A DNA stretch of 64,000 bases from Ignavibacteriaceae bacterium (GTDB lineage Bacteria > Bacteroidota > Ignavibacteria > Ignavibacteriales > Ignavibacteriaceae). The stretch spans positions 1 to 64,000 of the forward strand of contig JALNZG010000005.1 of the NCBI GenBank assembly GCA_023229425.1. The letters are read 5' to 3'. Under the pieces are notes generated by a model that was not told the origin of the DNA, made no database searches, and saw only the letters and a program-made list of their open reading frames with translations. The first letter of the stretch is position 1. Every line of letters starts with the position of its first letter. The position numbers and the translations under genes were made by a program. This document shows positions 10,601-19,268 of the stretch, piece by piece.

Positions 10601-12371
10601 TCTGATGAATGGAACTGTTGAGGAACCAATAATTCTTACTTCCTATTATCAATCGGAAAAGTGGGGTGCAATCTGTTTTGAGAACGGCAATGGAGCTTCA
10701 GAATTAAATAATGTAAATATATCGCTTGCCACGAACGGTATTGATTCCGTGAATTATTTTGCCGCAATTTCAAGTTTTAACTCTACTGTAAATCTTACTA
10801 ACGTGCATATCAATAACGTAAAACTCCCCATATCATCTCAATGGAGTGATATGACGATCAACGCATGCGAGTTTGAAAATGTTACGGATGTAGGAGACTA
10901 TATTAATTGCAACGGCGGCAATCTTAGAGTGCTTAATTCAATTTTTAAGGGGAATGCTATTTCAGATATGGATGCGATTGATCTTGGATTTATGACCGGG
11001 ATAACGAGTATTCAAAGGAATAGTATTAAAGATTTTACCGGAAGCAATAGCGATGCAATTGATTTAGGTGATGGTTCAATAAACGTTTCTATTAGTGATA
11101 ATTTAATTTTGAATTGCAGCGATAAAGGAGTTTCGATAGGGCAGGGATCAAAAGCAGTTTTATTACGCAATTCAATTGCTAACTGTAATCTTGGAGTTGG
11201 TGTAAAGGACAGCCTTTCTTACGCAAATATTATAAACACTACTTTTTATTTCAATAACATCGGAGTTTCTTGTTTTGAAAAGAATTTAAATAGAGGGGGT
11301 GGAAGCGCTGATATTCGGAATTCGATTATTGCGAATTCAATTGTATCCTCCTTTACCGCTGATAATTTTTCAAAAATAAATATTAACTATTCGTTGTCTA
11401 ATACAGATACGTTACCGGGGCAAGGAAATATTTATGGCGATCCTTTGCTTATAAATCCTGATGGAGCAAATTTTCATATTCAAACAAATTCACCTTGTTT
11501 CAATAATGGTGATCCGCAGTCACCGATAGATAACGATGGTTCACGCGCTGATCTCGGTGCATTTACCTATGCAGGTAATGCCGGGGCGGTCGTGGTAATA
11601 AATGAAATCAATTATAATTCATCGCTAAGTTTCGATTCCGGTGATTGGATTGAACTGTTTAATACATCAAGTGAAGCAATTGATTTATCCGGTTGGGTTT
11701 TTATGGATGAAAATCGTACACCTTCTTATGTTCTGCCTTTGGGTACTGAGTTAGCTGCGCAATCATTTCTTGTAATTTCCGGAGATGTTTCTCTGTTTAC
11801 TTCAAAATATCCTGATGCTAAAAATATTTTTGGGAACATGAATTCCGGTCTAAGCGGAAGTGGTGAAGTACTATTCCTTTATGATAATTCCGGCAGACTT
11901 GTTGACTCGCTAACTTATGATGATAAAGCACCCTGGCCATTGGATGCAGATGGCAACGGCTCGACCTCGGAACTTGAAAACCCAACGCTTGAAAATTCTT
12001 TTGGTGCAAGTTGGAAAGCGTCAATTGGGAACGGTACGCCTGGTGCAATAAATTCTACTTATGTAACGGGAATCTCACAAAGCAAGAACGGCTCACTCCC
12101 GGATGAGTTTGCACTTTTGCAAAATTATCCAAATCCATTTAATCCGTCAACAGTGATCAGTTATCAACTCCCTATGAATAGTTTTGTGACTTTAAAAGTT
12201 TATGACATGCTGGGAAAAGAATTAGTAACGCTGGTAAATAAGGAACAGAAAGCAGGGAGATTCAATTACGAATTAGGAATTACGAATTACGAATTGCCTT
12301 CCGGTGTATATTTTTATCAATTGCGTGCGGGTGATTTTATGCAAACAAAGAAGATGGTGGTTTTAAAATAA
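7629..12371 (+). CDS. secreted CotH-kinase / lamin-tail protein with type IX sorting tail
   Basis: This 1580-residue exported multidomain protein opens with a signal peptide (about 1-34, ending ELSAQ). Domains follow in order: a lamin-tail domain (INEVLSSN, about 38-150), a chitobiase C-terminal-like module (GTISFTTDGSKP, about 230), a CotH-kinase-like region (about 290-620, with YWGIHNLREK and VDMDRGFD), a jelly-roll-like module (about 740-900) and a parallel beta-helix stretch (about 1000-1290). A second lamin-tail domain (INEINYNS, about 1320-1440) and a type IX secretion tail with NYPNPFNPST near 1500 complete it. CotH proteins are atypical secreted kinases, but activity here is only inference. 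The sorting tail predicts export across the outer membrane and surface attachment or release. It is monocistronic, with 221 bp upstream of no recognisable content. Confidence 0.88.
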   Translation: MNPSFFSSIKSKTLLWCSIILLILLLFSTELSAQINPRIFINEVLSSNLSTNPDMVDFSGFSDWIELYNDENADVNIGGFYLSDDFTLPMKWQIPSNIVIPAKGFYLIWADEFNNVPGKTLIRNWWPNNIQFTTKWCHTNFKLNKGGDKIGLFNTVGSFIDSVSFPDQSTDISFGRQPDGSNNWMFFGEPTPLISNTNMGLNSIDISGDVNFSVEGGFYQGSIQITLNSSSGNGTISFTTDGSKPISSSQQYSIPITIAKNTVLRARLFEGSKIPGRTITNSYLIGETRNLPAVSLVTDPTFLWDKQLGIYINSYKEREIPVSLEYFPLNSGRAFSMDAGARIGGENIFRFAQKPFNIYASSDYGSSHINYKIFDDLPYQQFKELYLRNSGSDWTSSMFRDGMLVTVLKNRILNAMQNYKPAVMYLNGNYWGIHNLREKVIADFFLQHYNVDPSDLDHLEDNSKIISGDSTDFVNLIAFINANDLTDSTNYAFVTSKIDIHDLMDFVIVQDYVANPSWGHNRETWRDKRVQKLWRWVIVDMDRGFDASRIGVNQLGDIYNNFEIFRKLSTNSNFKNEFVQRYAEHINKTFANDRVVAIIDSIKSLIQDEMPRHIQKWGTLIDSLSIDGGFGKHAGVTSLIYWNSEIQKFKNYSEQRPTYAVQYLNSLFGLSGRANLKISSNIQNEGKVVINNFFENLGENNLFFKNVPLPIQAYPPPGYGFKQWKEIVLSTNLNLIASSSEWKYYDGGSTIANWNNNGYDDAVWKSGAAQLGYGDGDEKTVISYGPNSQSKYITSYYRHSFQITNPVEVKELKLKLLRDDGAVIYLNGIEIVRSNMPAGAVSFSTLSTAVVGDVEETTFFEFTIDKTNLVTGTNILAVEIHQCNATSSDVSFDLSLDATLNQQTTNENIISTKPSITYAISDDTELIAEFEKISLSEIAQVINEPVTLSKVNSPYFVINNVSVESNGIITVDPGTVIYFSAGKGITVKGKILMNGTVEEPIILTSYYQSEKWGAICFENGNGASELNNVNISLATNGIDSVNYFAAISSFNSTVNLTNVHINNVKLPISSQWSDMTINACEFENVTDVGDYINCNGGNLRVLNSIFKGNAISDMDAIDLGFMTGITSIQRNSIKDFTGSNSDAIDLGDGSINVSISDNLILNCSDKGVSIGQGSKAVLLRNSIANCNLGVGVKDSLSYANIINTTFYFNNIGVSCFEKNLNRGGGSADIRNSIIANSIVSSFTADNFSKININYSLSNTDTLPGQGNIYGDPLLINPDGANFHIQTNSPCFNNGDPQSPIDNDGSRADLGAFTYAGNAGAVVVINEINYNSSLSFDSGDWIELFNTSSEAIDLSGWVFMDENRTPSYVLPLGTELAAQSFLVISGDVSLFTSKYPDAKNIFGNMNSGLSGSGEVLFLYDNSGRLVDSLTYDDKAPWPLDADGNGSTSELENPTLENSFGASWKASIGNGTPGAINSTYVTGISQSKNGSLPDEFALLQNYPNPFNPSTVISYQLPMNSFVTLKVYDMLGKELVTLVNKEQKAGRFNYELGITNYELPSGVYFYQLRAGDFMQTKKMVVLK

Positions 12372-12523
12372 TAATGCCACGCGATAAGTGAAGCAGAGCT
12401 TTCAATATGCTAAAATGATGTCAAAACAGATGTAATTTGTTTAATGATTTGGAATAAATTTAATGAAAGAAATTTTGTAGGGAATAAAATTCTCTTTAAT
12501 TTTCGGTTGTTCAAAATAACTCT

Positions 12524-12549
12524 CCTGCCTTGTCGGCAGACAGGTCGGC
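12524..12549. repeat. GC-rich palindromic mini-element
   Basis: CCTGCCTT and GTCGGCAGACAGG form an imperfect inverted repeat in otherwise AT-rich sequence between the CotH protein gene and pyrK. A related CCTGCCT...AGGTAGG element lies inside the GWxTD gene (17091-17111). Such short GC-rich palindromes resemble REP-type intergenic elements. Confidence 0.45.
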
Positions 12550-12606
12550 GTAACCCGTCAATAAGCTCAATATTTAATGATTATTTCTCCATAAAAAGGA
12601 TGTACC

Positions 12607-13383
12607 TTGTTTCTTGCGAATGCAAAGGTTGATTCTGTAACTCAAATTGGGACAAATGTTTTTCTGTTAAAATTGCAATCTGAAAAAATTGCTAAGAATG
12701 CAAAACCCGGTCAATTTGTTAATATCAAAGTTTCAAAATCAAGTTTTCCTCTTTTACGCCGTCCGTTTAGTATTTGCGATGTTGAAGAAGATTATTTTAC
12801 CATAATGTTTACGACTATTGGCGAAGGAACTGCTGCACTTCGGCAAAAACAAAAAGGTGAATCCGTTGACGTTATGGGTCCGTTAGGGAATGGTTTCTCG
12901 TTAGGTGGAAATTATGAAAAAGCGGTAATCGTTGCGGGTGGAATTGGCGCAGCTCCGTTTCCGTTTTTAATAAATGAACTTGAAAAAATGGGGAAAGAAA
13001 TATTTTCTTTTAGCGGCGGAAGAACAAAAAATGATTGCATTACCTACGAAATGAAAAATGTTTCTTCTGCTACAGATGACGGAAGTTTTGGTTTTAAGGG
13101 AAATGTTGTTGAATTATTGAGCTCTAAAATTGACCCGCCTGAGGCGGGTAAAAATAATAAAATTAAAATATTTGGTTGTGGTCCGAAAGCAATGTTAAAA
13201 TCACTTCAACAGTTTTGTCTTGAAAATAACATTGAAGCTGAAATATCAACTGAATCTTCCATGGCGTGCGGTTTTGGTATTTGTCAGGGCTGTCCGGTTG
13301 AGTCAGCAACAGACAAAAATAAATTTCTTTTGGTTTGTAAAGACGGTCCTGTATTTAATGTGAAAGATATTGAACTATCATGA
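12607..13383 (+). CDS. pyrK: dihydroorotate dehydrogenase B electron transfer subunit PyrK
   Basis: PyrK passes electrons from PyrD to NAD+ through FAD and a [2Fe-2S] cluster. The 258-residue protein shows an FAD-binding RRPFSICDV block near residue 50, a nucleotide-binding VAGGIGAAPFPFL near 105, and C-terminal cluster cysteines in CGFGICQGCPV and LLVCKDG. The start codon is TTG at 12607, with AAGGA at 12596-12600 six bases upstream. The nearby ATG at 12600 is in another frame and stops after ten codons. The 3' end overlaps pyrD by 4 bp (ATGA). A GC-rich palindrome inside the gene encodes a DPPEAG linker. Confidence 0.92.
   Translation: MFLANAKVDSVTQIGTNVFLLKLQSEKIAKNAKPGQFVNIKVSKSSFPLLRRPFSICDVEEDYFTIMFTTIGEGTAALRQKQKGESVDVMGPLGNGFSLGGNYEKAVIVAGGIGAAPFPFLINELEKMGKEIFSFSGGRTKNDCITYEMKNVSSATDDGSFGFKGNVVELLSSKIDPPEAGKNNKIKIFGCGPKAMLKSLQQFCLENNIEAEISTESSMACGFGICQGCPVESATDKNKFLLVCKDGPVFNVKDIELS
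13133..13149. repeat. perfect palindrome within pyrK
   Basis: ACCCGCCT and AGGCGGGT are 8-bp arms around a single G, inside the pyrK reading frame. The GC content stands out from the neighbouring AT-rich codons, and the palindrome falls in a surface-linker position (DPPEAGKNNK). This looks like an in-frame insertion of a palindromic mini-element. Confidence 0.5.
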
Positions 13384-14297
13384 GCGCTGTGGATTTATCT
13401 GTTTCGATTGGACCATTAAAATTGAGAAATCCGATTTTGCTCGCTTCCGGTACAGTTGGATACGGAAATGAGATTTCTGAGTTTGTAGATTTAAATAAAA
13501 TAGGCGGAATTGTTACAAAATCGTTAAGTTTAAAACCAAGAAAAGGAAATTCTCCACAAAGAGTCGTAGAAACCCCTTCCGGGATGTTAAATGCAATCGG
13601 TTTGGCAAATGTTGGTGTGGAAGAATTTCTGAGAACAAAAATTCCGTTCTTAAAAAAGTTTGATACTAAAATAATTTGTAACATCGCTGCAAGTTCCATT
13701 GAAGAGTATGTTGAGTGCACCCGGTTATTAACCGGTGAAGATACAATATCTGCATTCGAAATAAATGTCTCTTGTCCAAATGTTAAAGAAGGCGGACTCG
13801 AATTTGGGAATGACAAGCGAGCAGTTGCAAAAATTACTGAAGAAGTAAAAAAAGTTTCAACAAAGCCGGTGTTCATCAAACTTTCTCCCAACGTTTCCCG
13901 GATATCCGAATTTGCTTTAGCGGCAAAAGACGGAGGCGCAGATGCTGTTTCAGCAATAAATACATTAGTCGGAACCGCATTTGATATTTTTACCCGGAAA
14001 CCCAAAATAAAAAATATTACCGGCGGGTTATCCGGACCTGCAATAAAACCGGTCGCCTTGGCAAAAGTTCTGGAAATAAAAAGAAATGTTGATATTCCGA
14101 TCATCGGAATTGGAGGAATTTTTTCCTGGCAGGATGCAATTGAATTTATGATTGCCGGTGCTTCTGCTTTTCAACTTGGAACTGTAAATTTTGTACACCC
14201 GAATATTTCCGAAACGATGATAAATGATTTAATTTTGTATTGTGAAAAAATGAAAATATCATCTCTTAAAAACTTAACAGGTTCCTTCATTCTTTAA
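13380..14297 (+). CDS. pyrD: dihydroorotate dehydrogenase B catalytic subunit PyrD
   Basis: This 305-residue FMN enzyme oxidises dihydroorotate to orotate in pyrimidine synthesis. The family features visible are NPILLASGTVGYG near the N terminus, NVSCPN with the catalytic cysteine used by class 1B enzymes, KLSPNVSRI, the ADAVSAINTL block, and IIGIGGIFSWQDAIEFMIAGA for phosphate binding. Together with pyrK immediately upstream (4-bp ATGA overlap) this is a class 1B, NAD-linked enzyme. folC starts 1 bp after the stop. Confidence 0.95.
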   Translation: MSAVDLSVSIGPLKLRNPILLASGTVGYGNEISEFVDLNKIGGIVTKSLSLKPRKGNSPQRVVETPSGMLNAIGLANVGVEEFLRTKIPFLKKFDTKIICNIAASSIEEYVECTRLLTGEDTISAFEINVSCPNVKEGGLEFGNDKRAVAKITEEVKKVSTKPVFIKLSPNVSRISEFALAAKDGGADAVSAINTLVGTAFDIFTRKPKIKNITGGLSGPAIKPVALAKVLEIKRNVDIPIIGIGGIFSWQDAIEFMIAGASAFQLGTVNFVHPNISETMINDLILYCEKMKISSLKNLTGSFIL

Positions 14298-14298
14298 A

Positions 14299-15564
14299 AT
14301 GAATATCGAAAAAACATTAGAAAAACTTTATGCTCTCCAAATTTTCGGAATAAAATTTGGATTAGAAAACATTAGGAAATTTCTGCAAGTGCTGGGAAAT
14401 CCACAGAATAATCTAAAATGTTTTCACATCGCCGGTTCAAACGGAAAGGGGAGTACGGCTTCATTTATTGCAAGTATTTTGCAAACTGCAGGATATAAAA
14501 CGGGACTTTACACTTCACCTCATTTCGTAAAATTCAATGAAAGAATTAGGATTAATGGGGAGGAAATTGAAGATGAATATATCGCTTCGTTCTATGATAA
14601 ATATGAGTCATTTATTACTGAAAACGGGTTAACGTTTTTTGAAGTTACAACTGCTTTGGCGTTCACCTATTTTTCCGAGAAGAAAGTTAAGTATGCTGTA
14701 ATTGAAACAGGTTTAGGCGGAAGATTAGATGCTACAAATGTGCTCAAACCGTTAGCCGTTGTGCTTACTTCAATCAGTCTGGAACACACGCAGTATTTAG
14801 GTAATACAATTGCAGAAATTGCGACTGAAAAAGCAGCGATCATCAAACCAAACACTAAAGTATTCCTTGGAATATTACCGGAAATAGCTGATGAGATTAT
14901 TCAGCAAAAATGTGAAGAGGTTGACAGCGAACTTTTTGAACTCGAAGATTATATTATTAAACGTGAAACTTATTTGGAACTTTATACCGAAGAACTTGAT
15001 ATAGATAGATTAGATTCGCCGCTGCACGGTTATTATCAAAAATATAATGCCGCGCTGGCAACTTTGGTTGTGAACAAAACACTCGGGCTTGAAGATTTGC
15101 ATGTTTTTGAAAACGGATTAAAACACGTGGTGGCTAATACAAAAATTCAGGGGCGCTACGAAATTGTTTCAGAAAATCCGAAAATCATTTTTGATTCGGC
15201 ACATAACCCGGAAGGAATTGAAAGTTTTCTTTCTGAATTCTTAAAGGAAAAATCGCAGTACAAAAAAAGCCATCTACTGTTTGGAGTTATGAAAGATAAA
15301 GAAATTGAACTGATGCTCTCCAAATTAAGAAAAACTTTTGATGAGTTTCATTTTACCGATCTCCCATTTGAGCGCGCTGAAAAAAAAGAGAATCTTTTAA
15401 CGATTGCAAATAAATTAAAATTAAAGTCGGATATGGTTCAAAATCCAACAGAATATTATTTGCAATTTCTGAAGAATAAAAACTCCGGTGAGTGCTTGGT
15501 AATATTGGGCAGCATGTATTTGGTAGGAGAAATAAAAAAAGGTTTAATCCAAGAAAGTACTTGA
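14299..15564 (+). CDS. folC: folylpolyglutamate synthase / dihydrofolate synthase
   Basis: This 421-residue Mur-ligase-fold enzyme adds glutamate to folates, and dihydropteroate synthesis often shares the same protein. The P-loop GSNGKGST is at about residues 46-53. TSPHFVKFNERIRING, the metal and substrate site YAVIETGLGGRLDATNV and the FDSAHNPEGI motif of the C-terminal domain are all present, and length is normal. It follows pyrD by 1 bp, so pyrK-pyrD-folC is one transcription unit. The TGA stop lies within the TTGACA of a possible promoter for rho. Confidence 0.93.
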   Translation: MNIEKTLEKLYALQIFGIKFGLENIRKFLQVLGNPQNNLKCFHIAGSNGKGSTASFIASILQTAGYKTGLYTSPHFVKFNERIRINGEEIEDEYIASFYDKYESFITENGLTFFEVTTALAFTYFSEKKVKYAVIETGLGGRLDATNVLKPLAVVLTSISLEHTQYLGNTIAEIATEKAAIIKPNTKVFLGILPEIADEIIQQKCEEVDSELFELEDYIIKRETYLELYTEELDIDRLDSPLHGYYQKYNAALATLVVNKTLGLEDLHVFENGLKHVVANTKIQGRYEIVSENPKIIFDSAHNPEGIESFLSEFLKEKSQYKKSHLLFGVMKDKEIELMLSKLRKTFDEFHFTDLPFERAEKKENLLTIANKLKLKSDMVQNPTEYYLQFLKNKNSGECLVILGSMYLVGEIKKGLIQEST

Positions 15565-15589
15565 CAAATAGAAAAATTATATGCAATTT
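15561..15589 (+). promoter_or_regulatory. weak candidate promoter upstream of rho
   Basis: A perfect TTGACA lies at 15561-15566, overlapping the folC stop. The position 17 bp downstream (CAATTT) is a poor -10 hexamer, although the surrounding sequence is AT-rich. The support is the -35 box and its position before rho. Confidence 0.22.
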
Positions 15590-15692
15590 TGAATCAACCT
15601 CTTAAGCCAATCGATAATTCGCTGGAAGAACCGAACTATAAACAAGAAAATATTTCCGAATTTAAGAACAAATAAATAATAAGGGTCAAATT

Positions 15693-16946
15693 ATGCCAAT
15701 GGATATTTCAGAACTGAAATCCAAAAAGATCGTTGAATTAAATGATATAGCCAAAGAACTTGGTGTTCAAGGTTATAGCGATCTTCGTAAACAAGAATTA
15801 ATTTTCAAAATCTTAGAAGCGCAAACAGGTAAGGATGGATTAACATTCTCCAAGGGCGTGCTGGAGGTTTTACCCGATGGATACGGATTTCTCCGTTCAT
15901 CGGATTACAACTACCTGCCGTCACCGGATGATATTTATGTATCTCCTTCGCAGATAAAGAAATTTATGCTTCGCACGGGAGATTTTGTAAGCGGTCAAGT
16001 TCGTCCACCGAAAGAAGGAGAACGTTTCTTCGCTCTGCTGAGAGTTGAAGCAGTAAATGGACTAAGTCCTGACGGTATCAGAGACAGAACTTTGTTCGAT
16101 AACTTGATTCCGGTTTATCCTACTAAAAAGCTAATTCTCGAATCTTCTCCAGGTGAGTATTCTATGAGAATATTAGACCTTCTCGCACCGATAGGAAAAG
16201 GACAGAGAGGATTGATCGTTTCTCCGCCAAAATCCGGTAAAACAATTCTATTGCAAAAGATCGCAAACTCAATTACAAGAAATCATCCCGAAGTAAAACT
16301 TATTATTTTGTTAATTGATGAACGTCCGGAAGAAGTTACAGATATGGAACGAAGCGTTAAAGCTGAAGTTATTAGTTCAACTTTTGATGAGCCGGCAGAC
16401 CGCCACATACAAGTTGCAGATATGGTAATTGAAAAAGCAAAACGCTTGGTTGAAGCCAATGAAGACGTAGTTATTTTATTGGATAGTATAACTCGTTTGG
16501 CACGTGCTAACAATATTGTTGTTCCGCACTCTGGTAGAATTCTTTCGGGTGGTGTTGACTCAAATGCGCTGCATAAACCAAAAAGATTTTTCGGTGCTGC
16601 ACGTAATACAGAAGATGGTGGCAGTCTAACGATTATTGCAACCGCTTTAATAGATACCGGAAGCCGGATGGATGATGTAATTTTTGAAGAGTTCAAAGGA
16701 ACTGGAAATATGGAAGTTGTACTCAATAGAGATTTGAGTGATAGAAGAATCTTCCCGGCAATTGATGTTAACCGTTCGGGAACAAGGCGTGAAGATTTGT
16801 TAATCAAAGAAGATGATTTGGCTCGTCTCTGGATTTTAAGGAAAATAATAAGTGATTTCAATCCGGTTGAGGCTATGGAGTTCATGACTGCTAAGATGAA
16901 AGGGACAAAGAATAATAAAGAATTTTTGCTGAACATGAATAGTTAG
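15693..16946 (+). CDS. rho: transcription termination factor Rho
   Basis: Rho is a hexameric RNA-DNA helicase that ends untranslated transcripts. The 417-residue protein has the N-terminal Rho_N helical domain (DISELKSKKIVELNDIA, about 3-45). A cold-shock-like primary RNA site follows (GYGFLRS near residue 66), then the RecA-like core with P-loop SPPKSGKT at 177-184, LLIDERPEEVTDM and the ILLDSITRLARA Walker B region. There is no long acidic or basic insertion of the kind seen in some Bacteroidota and Actinobacteria Rho proteins, and the length matches the E. coli type. The ATG is preceded by AAGGG. A 128-bp leader separates it from folC. Confidence 0.97.
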   Translation: MPMDISELKSKKIVELNDIAKELGVQGYSDLRKQELIFKILEAQTGKDGLTFSKGVLEVLPDGYGFLRSSDYNYLPSPDDIYVSPSQIKKFMLRTGDFVSGQVRPPKEGERFFALLRVEAVNGLSPDGIRDRTLFDNLIPVYPTKKLILESSPGEYSMRILDLLAPIGKGQRGLIVSPPKSGKTILLQKIANSITRNHPEVKLIILLIDERPEEVTDMERSVKAEVISSTFDEPADRHIQVADMVIEKAKRLVEANEDVVILLDSITRLARANNIVVPHSGRILSGGVDSNALHKPKRFFGAARNTEDGGSLTIIATALIDTGSRMDDVIFEEFKGTGNMEVVLNRDLSDRRIFPAIDVNRSGTRREDLLIKEDDLARLWILRKIISDFNPVEAMEFMTAKMKGTKNNKEFLLNMNS

Positions 16947-17034
16947 TTAAATAACTTTCCTAAAAGATTATTATCGGAAGGAATTGTCCAAAAAACTTTC
17001 GGGAGAAGTATTTTATTTTTATCTTGAATTACTT

Positions 17035-18279
17035 ATGAAAAAATTAATCACGATACTTTTTTTTTCTTTTCTTTCAATACCTCTTCTTTGCCTGCCTTTC
17101 CTTCAGGTAGGTCTGAAATTTGAATTTGAACCCCCACTGCTGTACGAATATTATTATATGCAGTCGGATTCGGGGAACGGAATATTTCAATTTGTTTACC
17201 GGATCAATCATGGTGAACTCTCTTTCTTAAAAGACGGGGAAAGATATACTACAAAATTTCGAATAACGCTTGAGCTTCAAGATTCTTCAACAAACAATAT
17301 CTCACGAGCAAACGAAGACAAGACGATCTCTGTTTCTGAATTTAATGAAACAGTCAATAAAAGTAGATCAGTTCAAGGACTATTGAATGTAAATCTTGAG
17401 AAGAAAAAATATTTTGTATCAATTACCTTAACAGACCTTTTAACCAATAAAGAATTTTCGATCCCGAAAATCTCGATTGATCTTTCAACCCGTCAATCAA
17501 AAAACTTTGTTGTTTCACCCGGAGTAAATGGGAAATATTATTTAGCCAATAGAAGAAGAACATTACCTTTTTCACCGATGGTTTATTCTTACATTTATGA
17601 ACCCGCCTCACTTTCAAGCAGAAGCGATTCTCTTTGTTTGAAATTTCAATCTCCCGCAGACTCACTTTCATTTTGTTCGGATGCAGCTATTGATGACGCT
17701 TTTCTTCTTGAAGAAGATTCATTAGGAATTTTTATGAATTCTCAAAAAAATTCCTTCAGCAGAAGTTTTCTTTTTAAGGACATTTCCCTAAAATTACCTG
17801 AAGGGAAGTTCACTTTTAAAGAAAACGAGAATCAACAATCATCTCTCGAAGTGAAATGGTGGGACAAACCTCATTCACTTTTAAACTATGAAATATCTCT
17901 GAAGGCTTTAAGCATAATCGAATCAGAGCCTGTTATTGATTCATTAAAAGGAAGTCCTGACAGATTCGCTTATAAGTATTTTTTAAAATATTGGCAAAAA
18001 TATGATCCTACTCCGAATTCGACATACAATGATTTGATGGCTGAATTTTATTTCCGGACAGATTATGCCCAAAAAACTTTTGCAAACTTTACTACGCCTG
18101 ATGGTATTTTAACTGATCGTGGTAAAATATATATCCAATTTGGTCCACCGACATCTGCAGAAAGAACCACTTCCGTGAACGGAAGAAATTTGGAAATATG
18201 GTTTTACAAGGAACGAAATAAAAAATATTATTTCCGCGATGGTGCAGGGAACGGCAATTACGAATTGGTGAAAGAATAA
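17035..18279 (+). CDS. exported GWxTD-domain protein
   Basis: I start this protein (414 residues) at ATG 17035 because it gives a clean signal peptide (MKKLITILFFSFLSIPLLC). The open frame extends to a TTG at 16984, where AAGGA is only a few bases away and the added residues spoil the signal peptide. The C-terminal 90 residues match the GWxTD domain of Bacteroidota and relatives: a YFRTDYAQKTF segment, LTDRGKIYIQFGPPTSAER and LEIWFYKE. The namesake motif reads GILTD here. Function is unknown; family members are periplasmic. A CCTGCCT...AGGTAGG palindrome (17091-17111) lies in the codons just after the signal peptide. pdxA begins at its last base. Confidence 0.82.
   Translation: MKKLITILFFSFLSIPLLCLPFLQVGLKFEFEPPLLYEYYYMQSDSGNGIFQFVYRINHGELSFLKDGERYTTKFRITLELQDSSTNNISRANEDKTISVSEFNETVNKSRSVQGLLNVNLEKKKYFVSITLTDLLTNKEFSIPKISIDLSTRQSKNFVVSPGVNGKYYLANRRRTLPFSPMVYSYIYEPASLSSRSDSLCLKFQSPADSLSFCSDAAIDDAFLLEEDSLGIFMNSQKNSFSRSFLFKDISLKLPEGKFTFKENENQQSSLEVKWWDKPHSLLNYEISLKALSIIESEPVIDSLKGSPDRFAYKYFLKYWQKYDPTPNSTYNDLMAEFYFRTDYAQKTFANFTTPDGILTDRGKIYIQFGPPTSAERTTSVNGRNLEIWFYKERNKKYYFRDGAGNGNYELVKE
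17091..17111. repeat. palindromic mini-element within the GWxTD gene
   Basis: CCTGCCT and AGGTAGG arms (one G:T pair) surround a short loop in the coding sequence just after the signal peptide, encoding LPFLQVG. It is related to the intergenic element at 12524-12549. Confidence 0.4.
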
Positions 18280-19268
18280 TGAGACTGTTTTTTACCTGTG
18301 GCGATTGCAACGGAATTGGTCCGGAAATAGTTGTTAAAACACTTTCCGTTTTTTGTAAAAAGAAAATACACAAACTTTTTTTTGCAGTTCCAAAAAATGT
18401 TTTTGAAGACACTTTAAAAACACTTCAAATTGATTTTGAATACGAATTTGTGAAAACTCTGAAACAGAGTTCACCTAAAAAGAATATCGTTTCAATTATT
18501 GATTTAGGTAATGCAAAAGTTGCATTTGGAAAACCAACAAAATTGTCCGGTGAGATTGCATTCCGGTCTTTACAAGTATCTTTTAGTTCAGTTGAAAGTA
18601 ATTTTGCTGATTGCATAATAACTGCACCGATTTCAAAAGATGCTTTCCGCAAGGCTGGCATTGAATTTCCAGGACATACAGAACTCTTTGCCTCGTGGAC
18701 GAATTCTGAAAATGTTGTAATGTTTTTTCATTCAGCTAAAATAAAAGCAGCTCTTTTAACTATTCATATTCCATTAAAAACTGTTTCGTTTTCCTTGGAT
18801 AAAAATCTCATTAGAAAAAAAATAAATATTGTTATTCATACACTGAAAAAAGATTTTAAGATAGAAAATCCAAGAATCGCTTTGCTGGGCGTTAATCCTC
18901 ACGCAGGCGAAAATGGTTTACTTGGAAATGAGGAGGAAAATATTTTTTCCCCATTGATAGATGAATTCAAAGAGCAAGTGTCGGGCCCATTTCCCGCTGA
19001 TGCGTTTTTCGGAATGCATGCTTATAAACTATTTGATGCGGTGATCGGCGCATACCACGATCAAGTGTTAATTCCTTTTAAAATGCTAAGCTTTTCCGAT
19101 GGTGTTAATTTTACTGCCGGATTACCGATTGTACGAACTTCTCCCGATCATGGAACTGCTTACGATATTGCCGGAAAAGGAGTCGCAGACCCCTCGAGTA
19201 TGATGCACGCTGCCAAATTAGCTGTCTTGATTTGTGAAAACCGGATGAAAAATGCAGCAGAACATTAA
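18279..19268 (+). CDS. pdxA: 4-hydroxythreonine-4-phosphate dehydrogenase
   Basis: PdxA oxidises 4-phosphohydroxythreonine in the DXP-dependent pyridoxal phosphate pathway. The 329-residue protein contains the three metal-binding histidines of the family in PGHTELFA, LGVNPHAGENG and GAYHDQVLIPFK, plus TSPDHGTAYDIAGKG near the C terminus. The GDCNGIGPE N-terminal motif is also normal. It abuts the GWxTD gene and overlaps the following methyltransferase by 17 bp. No other pyridoxal synthesis gene is in the window. Confidence 0.95.
   Translation: MRLFFTCGDCNGIGPEIVVKTLSVFCKKKIHKLFFAVPKNVFEDTLKTLQIDFEYEFVKTLKQSSPKKNIVSIIDLGNAKVAFGKPTKLSGEIAFRSLQVSFSSVESNFADCIITAPISKDAFRKAGIEFPGHTELFASWTNSENVVMFFHSAKIKAALLTIHIPLKTVSFSLDKNLIRKKINIVIHTLKKDFKIENPRIALLGVNPHAGENGLLGNEEENIFSPLIDEFKEQVSGPFPADAFFGMHAYKLFDAVIGAYHDQVLIPFKMLSFSDGVNFTAGLPIVRTSPDHGTAYDIAGKGVADPSSMMHAAKLAVLICENRMKNAAEH

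Noticed and set aside
12444..12632. 62-codon ORF before pyrK
   Set aside because: Covers the palindromic element, overlaps the pyrK start in another frame and has no recognisable features.
13355..14104. 249-codon minus-strand ORF opposite pyrD
   Set aside because: Shadow of pyrD with no family resemblance.
16283..16936. 217-codon minus-strand ORF opposite rho
   Set aside because: Shadow of rho; composition mirrors its codons and no start signals are present.
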